Source of the DNA: Acidimicrobiales bacterium
Lineage (GTDB): Bacteria > Actinomycetota > Acidimicrobiia > Acidimicrobiales > QHCF01
Assembly (NCBI GenBank): GCA_003244275.1
Contig: QHCF01000101.1
Coordinates: 1 to 35,801, forward strand
Length of the DNA stretch: 35,801 nt
Reading direction: 5' to 3'
Position 1 is the stretch's first letter. Every line of letters starts with the position of its first letter. The translations under genes and the position numbers were made by a program. Below the pieces are notes generated by a model that had not been told where the DNA came from, ran no database searches, and was given only the letters and a program-made list of their open reading frames with translations. This document shows, one piece after another, positions 31,774-35,801 of this stretch.

Positions 31774-32753
31774 GGCCGGCCCTCCCGATCTGTACCGGCC
31801 GGGTCTCCATGCTCCGGTACCAGGCGTTCCGCAGCTCTCAGGCGGGCACTGGCGGCGCGGGGATTGGCCGCCACCTCGGCGGCGGACGGACGCCGCGCCC
31901 CACGGTTGAGCAGGCGCACCCAAGGCTGGGCTCCACAAACACACGGCAGGCCCGGCGGGCAGGTGCAGCCCCCGGTGGCGGCCCGAGTGAGGCGCCCCTT
32001 CACCAGGCGGTCCTCGCCGGAGTGGTAGGACAGGACCACGCCGCGCCCACCCGGAGCCAGCAGCTCGATGGCGTCATCGAGGGCCGGCCCCAGGACCTCC
32101 AGCTCGGCATTGACTGCGATGCGGATGGCCTGGAACACCCGCTTGGCCGGGTGGCCGCCCTGGCGCCGGGTAGCGGCCGGGATGGCCGCCCGCACCACCT
32201 CCGCCAGTTGCCCGGTGGTGGCCAGGGGTCGGGCTGCCACGATGGCCCGGACGATGCGCCGGGCAAAACGCCCCTCCCCGTTGGCTGCCAGCAGCCGGGC
32301 CAGCTCGTCGGTGTCCATGCTGTTGACCACGTCAGCTGCACTGGCGCCCCCGCCGGGGTCCATGCGCATATCGAGGGGGGCGTCGACCCGGTAGGAGAAG
32401 CCCCGCTCGGGCCGGTCCAACTGGGCGGAGCTGACCCCGAGGTCGAACAGGGCTCCAGACAGCGCACGTTCGCCCACTACTGTCTTCAATTGGCCAAAAT
32501 TGGCCTGGTAGACCGCACCCCTCTCCCCCACTCCCGCCAGTGCCGACCGAGAGGCAGCCACAGCCTCTGGATCGGCATCCAGGCCCACCAGCGACAGATG
32601 GGGATGAGCGGCGAGGATGGCCGAGGCATGGCCACCCCCCCCAACAGTGGCGTCCAGCACCAGGCCAGGCGGTACGGGCCCGAACAACTCCACTACCTCG
32701 GCCAACATCACCGGGCGATGCTCAAAGCCCCGCTCCGATTTCACCTGGCTCAT
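31770..32753 (-). CDS. rsmH: 16S rRNA (cytosine-1402-N4) methyltransferase RsmH, 327 aa
   Basis: Methylates C1402 of 16S rRNA with SAM. FEHRPVMLAEV (10-20) and DATVGGGGHA (34-43) are the SAM-domain landmarks. DLGVSSAQLDRPERGFSYR and DMRMDP follow, then FQAIRIAVNAELE and YHSGEDRLVK in the catalytic lid region. A Cys-rich CTCPPGLPCVCG lies before the C-terminus. ATG 32753 gives the usual protein start; an in-frame ATG about 28 codons earlier is possible but adds unconserved residues. It follows mraZ by 137 bases. Its stop overlaps ftsL. Confidence 0.96.
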   Translation of the reverse strand: MSQVKSERGFEHRPVMLAEVVELFGPVPPGLVLDATVGGGGHASAILAAHPHLSLVGLDADPEAVAASRSALAGVGERGAVYQANFGQLKTVVGERALSGALFDLGVSSAQLDRPERGFSYRVDAPLDMRMDPGGGASAADVVNSMDTDELARLLAANGEGRFARRIVRAIVAARPLATTGQLAEVVRAAIPAATRRQGGHPAKRVFQAIRIAVNAELEVLGPALDDAIELLAPGGRGVVLSYHSGEDRLVKGRLTRAATGGCTCPPGLPCVCGAQPWVRLLNRGARRPSAAEVAANPRAASARLRAAERLVPEHGDPAGTDREGRP

Positions 32754-32890
32754 CCGCAGCCCCCCGACCAGTGCTGTGCCGTCAGGTGGGATACCTGCCG
32801 GCGGCGACGGGAGTCGGCGGAGAGGGAAGTCCCCCATCGCCCCAGTCGAGGGGCTGCGCATGCGCCAGGTGATCATTGTTGTCGGTCGCC

Positions 32891-33304
32891 TCAGGCCTCG
32901 ATGAGGCGACGGTCGTAGGGTTGCTCGAGATGCTCGCGCCAACGGACTGGCGGCCACAGCTCCACATGGTTGATGGCGCCAACGACGAGAACCTCGCCAT
33001 CCAGGCGGGCGAACTCCCGCAGGCGGATCGGGATGGGCAGACGGCCCTGGCGGTCCACCTCCACCTCGTGGGTGCCGGCTGCCCGCACCCGAGCCAGGTC
33101 GCGCAGCTCGGGACTGGTGGCTGCCTGCGCCAGCAGTGTCTCCATCTCCTTCTCGAGCTCGGCTGGCTCCCACAGGGCCAGACAGCCACTGTCGAACTTG
33201 GAGAGGTAGCCCCCGGCCGCAAAGTGAGGGCGGAAGGCAACAGGCAGGATGACTCGTCCCTTGACATCCAAGGAGTGCTCGAACTCCCCATAGAACCTGG
33301 CCAT
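32891..33304 (-). CDS. mraZ: MraZ transcriptional regulator, 137 aa
   Basis: First gene of the dcw cluster, encoding a DNA-binding repressor with two SpoVT/AbrB half-domains: about 5-50 (FEHSLDVKGRVILPVAFR) and 76-122 (THEVEVDRQGRLPIPIRL). The family forms rings and binds direct repeats near its own promoter. ATG 33304 has GGGAG 9 bases upstream. The promoter at 33371-33399 and a candidate operator at 33341-33371 lie just before it. Confidence 0.96.
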   Translation of the reverse strand: MARFYGEFEHSLDVKGRVILPVAFRPHFAAGGYLSKFDSGCLALWEPAELEKEMETLLAQAATSPELRDLARVRAAGTHEVEVDRQGRLPIPIRLREFARLDGEVLVVGAINHVELWPPVRWREHLEQPYDRRLIEA

Positions 33305-33340
33305 CCTCGCTCACTCCCACCGCTCTCCCTCACGCGCGTC

Positions 33341-33371
33341 CGGACCCTCCCCTTCGCGCCACTGCCCGCCA
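33341..33371 (-). promoter_or_regulatory. Candidate MraZ operator
   Basis: On the coding strand two TGGCG elements recur with a 10-base period (33371-33367 and 33361-33357), followed by a GGGAG-like third element. Known MraZ boxes are TGGGN direct repeats on a 10-base period near the mraZ promoter. The bases differ from the E. coli box, so this is tentative. Confidence 0.3.
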
Positions 33372-33399
33372 CCTTACGCCCCTTCCCCCCACCCGTCAA
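33371..33399 (-). promoter_or_regulatory. dcw/mraZ promoter
   Basis: TTGACG (33394-33399) and TAAGGT (33371-33376) on the complement with a 17-base spacer. It lies about 67 bases before the mraZ ATG and would drive the long overlapping gene run. Confidence 0.65.
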
Positions 33400-33478
33400 T
33401 CCCCCACGTCCATTTCTTGCGCGTCGGCTGATGTGTCGAGGAGCGATTGCCGTGCCCGGCGACGGGTAGGACGCCAGT

Positions 33479-33802
33479 GTGTTGATCACGACCACCAACG
33501 ACCTGCCTGGGTACGAGATCACCGAGGTGCTGGGGGAGGTGTTTGGACTCACCGTCCGATCGCGCAACATCGGCTCCCAGCTGGGCGCCGGGTTCAAGTC
33601 GCTGGTCGGCGGCGAGCTCAAGGGCATGACCCAGAACCTGGTTGACAGCCGGGAGGAGGTCATACAGCGCATGGTGGAGGAGGCTCAGACCACGGGGGCC
33701 AACGCGGTCCTGGCCTTTCGATTCGACACCTCCGACATGGGCGGCAACTGGACCGAGATCTGCGCCTACGGGACCGCCGTCAGGGCCAGTCCTCGACCGT
33801 AG
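33479..33802 (+). CDS. YbjQ/UPF0145-family protein, 107 aa
   Basis: A small pentamer-forming protein family sometimes annotated as heavy-metal binding; the true role is unknown. The family pattern is clear: ITTTNDLPGYEITEVLGEVFGLTVRS at the start, the GGELKGMTQ segment, R-E-E-V in the central helix, and GANAVLAFRFDT near the end. It starts at GTG 33479 (a TTG follows at once) with GGGTAGG upstream. It is divergent from mraZ across 174 bases that also hold the dcw promoter. No functional tie to division is implied. Confidence 0.92.
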   Translation: MLITTTNDLPGYEITEVLGEVFGLTVRSRNIGSQLGAGFKSLVGGELKGMTQNLVDSREEVIQRMVEEAQTTGANAVLAFRFDTSDMGGNWTEICAYGTAVRASPRP

Positions 33803-33827
33803 CCACCCCTCCCTGGCCCGAGCGCTC

Positions 33828-34523
33828 TCACACCAGGCGACGGAGGAAGGCGAGTTCGACTCTGCTCACCGTCAGCTCGGCGGGGCGATCCACCAACGCC
33901 CGCAGGCCGGTGGCCGCTCGGTTGAGGCAGGCGGCTGCCTCGATGCGCTGCTCGGGTTCGAGGGCCAGCAGGTCGAGCAGGTCGCCGGGCTCCCAGTCCA
34001 ACAGGGCGGCACAGGAAAAGGTTGCCCCTTCGCGGGTCCGGCGCTGGGACAGGCCAACCACCTTCGCTGTTCCGGCCGTCACCTCGCCGGGCCCCAACCC
34101 GGCGAAGCACACCGTGGAAGACCAGCGAGTGGCGACCAGAGCCCCCCGGTGCACCTCGACGGCCGCAATCCCCAGATCGGCCAGGGCCCGAGCCCAGACG
34201 TCCCCCAACCACCAGAACGCCCTACCCACATCCGCCTCCCAGAGGGGATCGTCCCGCTCGATGTGCACCTCGACCCAGACCAGTTGTCCGGGTGCGACCA
34301 GGACCGCTCCCCCACCGCTGCGTCGGCGGCCCACGTCGATGCCGGTGGCAGCTGTTCCGCCCAGAGCGGCGTCGCCCTGCGCTTGGGTGCTGCCCAGCAC
34401 CAGGGCCGGACGGCTGACTCGGCACAAGGTGACCAACCTGGCCCCGCATGCCGCCGGGAGTGACTGGTGAAGGCGGGCGGCGTCGCCCGCTCGCCAACGC
34501 ACGTCCCAGGCAGGGGCACTCAA
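33828..34523 (-). CDS. Lipoate/biotin protein ligase-like protein, 231 aa
   Basis: Belongs to the biotinyl/lipoyl ligase (BPL_LPL) fold, which activates lipoate, octanoate or biotin with ATP or moves an acyl group to a carrier lysine. RRRSGGGAV at 66-74 is the signature ligand-binding loop, and K154 in GTAKVVGLSQRR is the catalytic lysine position. The C-terminal accessory domain is short. Whether it is LplA-like or an amidotransferase cannot be told. The start TTG 34523 overlaps the HNH gene stop as TTGA, so the two are coupled. It converges on ybjQ with 25 bases between. Confidence 0.85.
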   Translation of the reverse strand: MSAPAWDVRWRAGDAARLHQSLPAACGARLVTLCRVSRPALVLGSTQAQGDAALGGTAATGIDVGRRRSGGGAVLVAPGQLVWVEVHIERDDPLWEADVGRAFWWLGDVWARALADLGIAAVEVHRGALVATRWSSTVCFAGLGPGEVTAGTAKVVGLSQRRTREGATFSCAALLDWEPGDLLDLLALEPEQRIEAAACLNRAATGLRALVDRPAELTVSRVELAFLRRLV

Positions 34524-35074
34524 GCTGACAGCCAGGCGGTCCCGAGATCTGACAGCGAAGCAGGTCCAAACTCTGCCAGCGGAGCTGGGCCGAGATAGGG
34601 CTCCCAGTCCGGGCGCACCCCACCGATGGCCACCAACAGCCAGATTCGCTGGTGGGGCTGGGCCGGTGAGCGATGCAGGGTGAAGCCGACCTCATGGAGG
34701 AGGCGATCCTCCTTGCGACTGTTGCACGGCCGGCAGGCGGCCACCACATTCTCCCAGGTGTGAGTACCCCCTCGACTGCGGGGCACCACGTGGTCGATGT
34801 TCTCCGCCCCCGCACCGCAGTACTGGCAGCGGTGGCCATCCCGGGCGAAGACGGCCCGACGGTTGAGGGCCAACCGGGTCTGGTAGGGCACCTTGACGTA
34901 GCGGGCCAGGCGTACCACTGACGGTTCGGGAAAGGTCGCCCTCACCGAACGGAACACCCCGTCGGTTGCCGCTACCAGTTCGGCCTTGTCATCAAGCACC
35001 AGCAACAGGGCCCGCCGAGTGGGTACCACGCACAGTGGTTCGAAGCTGGCGTTGAGGACCAGCGCCCGGCTCAC
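34520..35074 (-). CDS. HNH endonuclease-like protein, 184 aa
   Basis: A stand-alone HNH protein of a kind common in actinobacteria. The start region RALVLNASFEPLCVVPTRRA is typical, and the HNH core is CQYC (83-86), DHVVPRSRGG (94-103), WENVVAAC (107-114) and CxxCN with C117. This gives the zinc pairs and the catalytic His of the beta-beta-alpha metal fold. Cellular target unknown; there is no restriction or toxin partner beside it. Start uncertain: GTG 35074 fits the conserved start but has no ribosome site; ATG 35137 would add 21 residues and overlap the upstream gene. The C-terminus is a degenerate octapeptide repeat. Confidence 0.88.
   Translation of the reverse strand: MSRALVLNASFEPLCVVPTRRALLLVLDDKAELVAATDGVFRSVRATFPEPSVVRLARYVKVPYQTRLALNRRAVFARDGHRCQYCGAGAENIDHVVPRSRGGTHTWENVVAACRPCNSRKEDRLLHEVGFTLHRSPAQPHQRIWLLVAIGGVRPDWEPYLGPAPLAEFGPASLSDLGTAWLSA
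34525..34596 (-). repeat. Degenerate 24-base repeat at the HNH gene end, 3 copies
   Basis: Three adjacent 24-base units start CTGACAG, CTGACAG and CTGCCAG; the first and third end in CGAGAT. They encode LGPAPLAE, FGPASLSD and LGTAWLSA. The copies are clearly older than those in the dcw genes. Confidence 0.7.
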
Positions 35075-35103
35075 GGCGGTGGTGGCAGCGGCATGGTCCG
35101 ACG

Positions 35104-35364
35104 TTAGCGCGACAGCTTGCGCTGGTCGCGGCACCATTCCAGGTGTCCTACTACATCGGCGGGGGACACGGCGATCGGCCTGGCCGAGCCATAGGCCGTT
35201 TCCAGGCGAAATTCGAGGTATCTGCCAGAGGGCTTTGGCCACGGAGGCCAGTCCCGCCACCAGCCCGGCCGGGCCGTCACCCGGGCCTGGTCCATTGCCG
35301 TGGCCCACAAATCAGGCCGGCGGACGACCGCCAGCAGGATGCGGGCCGCAACCATGGGCGCCAC
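35104..35364 (-). CDS. Conserved actinobacterial protein of unknown function, 86 aa
   Basis: A short basic protein with the pattern RPDLW, RPGWWRDWPPWPKP, RYLEFRLETAYG and a final HLEWCR. I know this pattern from uncharacterised actinobacterial proteins; no activity is established and no catalytic motif stands out. I chose GTG 35364 because GAGG lies 6 bases upstream and the conserved part follows at once; the ATG at 35355 is the alternative. The HNH gene follows 29 bases after its stop (or overlaps it if the HNH ATG is used), so they are likely co-transcribed. Confidence 0.75.
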   Translation of the reverse strand: MAPMVAARILLAVVRRPDLWATAMDQARVTARPGWWRDWPPWPKPSGRYLEFRLETAYGSARPIAVSPADVVGHLEWCRDQRKLSR

Positions 35365-35432
35365 CAACGACCTCGTTGACGGACCACACCCACTTATGCG
35401 GTGTGGCCGCCGTCCCGACCCGATGGGCAGGG

Positions 35433-35801
35433 TCACCACGCGCCCGTAGGCCAGGCGTCGGCGCCCCCAAGCGCTCGCCAGGCCACTGCGGCCGCCCCCA
35501 CGAGGGGTCCCTGGCGCCCCAGTCCAGCTGGGACGATAGTGGTCCCCGAGGAGAAGTCGAGGCAGGCCAGGGCATCCAGTTCGGCCTGGGCGGCGGCGAA
35601 GAACGGGTCGCCGAAACCCAATGCCACCGACCCGGCCACCACCGCCAGGTCCAGATCTAACAGGTTGGCTGTCGATGCCACCGCCCGACCCACCAGTCGT
35701 CCGGTCCTGGCCACCACCGCCTGGTCAGCCTCACTGGCTGGACGGCCAGTGAGGGCGGCGATGGCAGGGCCAGCGGCCTCTGCCTCCAGACAACCCCTCC
35801 C
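35433..35801 (-). CDS. ROK-family protein (sugar kinase or regulator), C-terminal part, cut by window end
   Basis: Only the last 122 residues are present; the gene continues past base 35801. GRGCLEAEAAGPAI at the cut edge matches the end of the ROK zinc-site signature (GCxE), and NLLDLDLAVVAGSVALGFGDPFFAAAQAEL matches the usual C-terminal strand (NLLDPexVviGGgv). ROK members are glucokinases, N-acetyl-sugar kinases or repressors. The missing N-terminus holds the ATP loop or the DNA-binding domain, so the function is open. The stop is at 35433, 68 bases before the 86-aa gene. Confidence 0.85.
   Translation of the reverse strand, partial: GRGCLEAEAAGPAIAALTGRPASEADQAVVARTGRLVGRAVASTANLLDLDLAVVAGSVALGFGDPFFAAAQAELDALACLDFSSGTTIVPAGLGRQGPLVGAAAVAWRALGGADAWPTGAW

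Noticed and set aside
31301-31810. A long N-terminal extension of FtsI (890 residues in total)
   Set aside because: The extra 170 codons lie over ftsL in another frame, while the GTGA overlap at 31297-31300 gives a natural ftsI start.

Overview
The window is bacterial and high in GC. It looks like an actinobacterium, and gene content plus protein style (no ftsA, SepF and DivIVA/Wag31-type proteins beside ftsZ, a meso-DAP-type MurE, many GTG/TTG starts, overlapping stop/start codons) make Acidimicrobiia or a close relative the best guess. That placement is inference, because no rRNA marker is present. I see no rRNA, tRNA, CRISPR array, insertion sequence or prophage gene.

Left part (1-12.4 kb): surface-polysaccharide genes. 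A Wzx-type flippase and a NodU/CmcH-type carbamoyltransferase lie on the minus strand. A GT4 glycosyltransferase, an FkbM methyltransferase and an NAD-dependent sugar epimerase/dehydratase lie on the plus strand. A minus-strand group follows: a bacterioferritin-like protein, a PIG-L deacetylase, a WecA/TagO-like polyprenyl-phosphate sugar-phosphate transferase, a glutamine-dependent asparagine synthase and a second GT4 glycosyltransferase. Together they could start a lipid-linked glycan, extend it, decorate it (carbamoyl, methyl, amide, deacetylation) and flip it. The first ~5.6 kb is visibly poorer in GC than the rest, which suggests a separately acquired block.

Centre and right (12.5-33.3 kb, all minus strand): a complete-looking division and cell-wall (dcw) cluster with one gene missing. 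In transcription order it runs mraZ, rsmH, ftsL, ftsI, murE, mraY, murD, ftsW, murG, murC, murB, ftsQ, ftsZ, pgeF, yggS, sepF, yggT, divIVA, then an unrecognised 712-residue membrane-anchored repeat protein. murF is absent from its usual place between murE and mraY, whose codons overlap directly. From rsmH to ftsQ nearly every junction is a 1-8 base overlap. A clear sigma70-type promoter (TTGACG-N17-TAAGGT) precedes mraZ and a second (TTGACC-N17-TATAGT) precedes ftsZ, inside a 365-base gap that may also hold a 47-codon gene.

Right edge (33.4-35.8 kb): a plus-strand YbjQ protein, then a minus-strand group of a lipoate/biotin ligase-like protein, an HNH nuclease, a small conserved actinobacterial protein and a ROK-family protein cut by the window end.

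The most unusual features are (i) short in-frame tandem repeats (15, 18, 24 or 27 bases) at the ends of many dcw proteins, (ii) a 32-base dispersed repeat that fills the sepF-yggT and yggT-divIVA spacers and supplies the yggT ribosome-binding site, and (iii) the 712-residue repeat protein next to divIVA.
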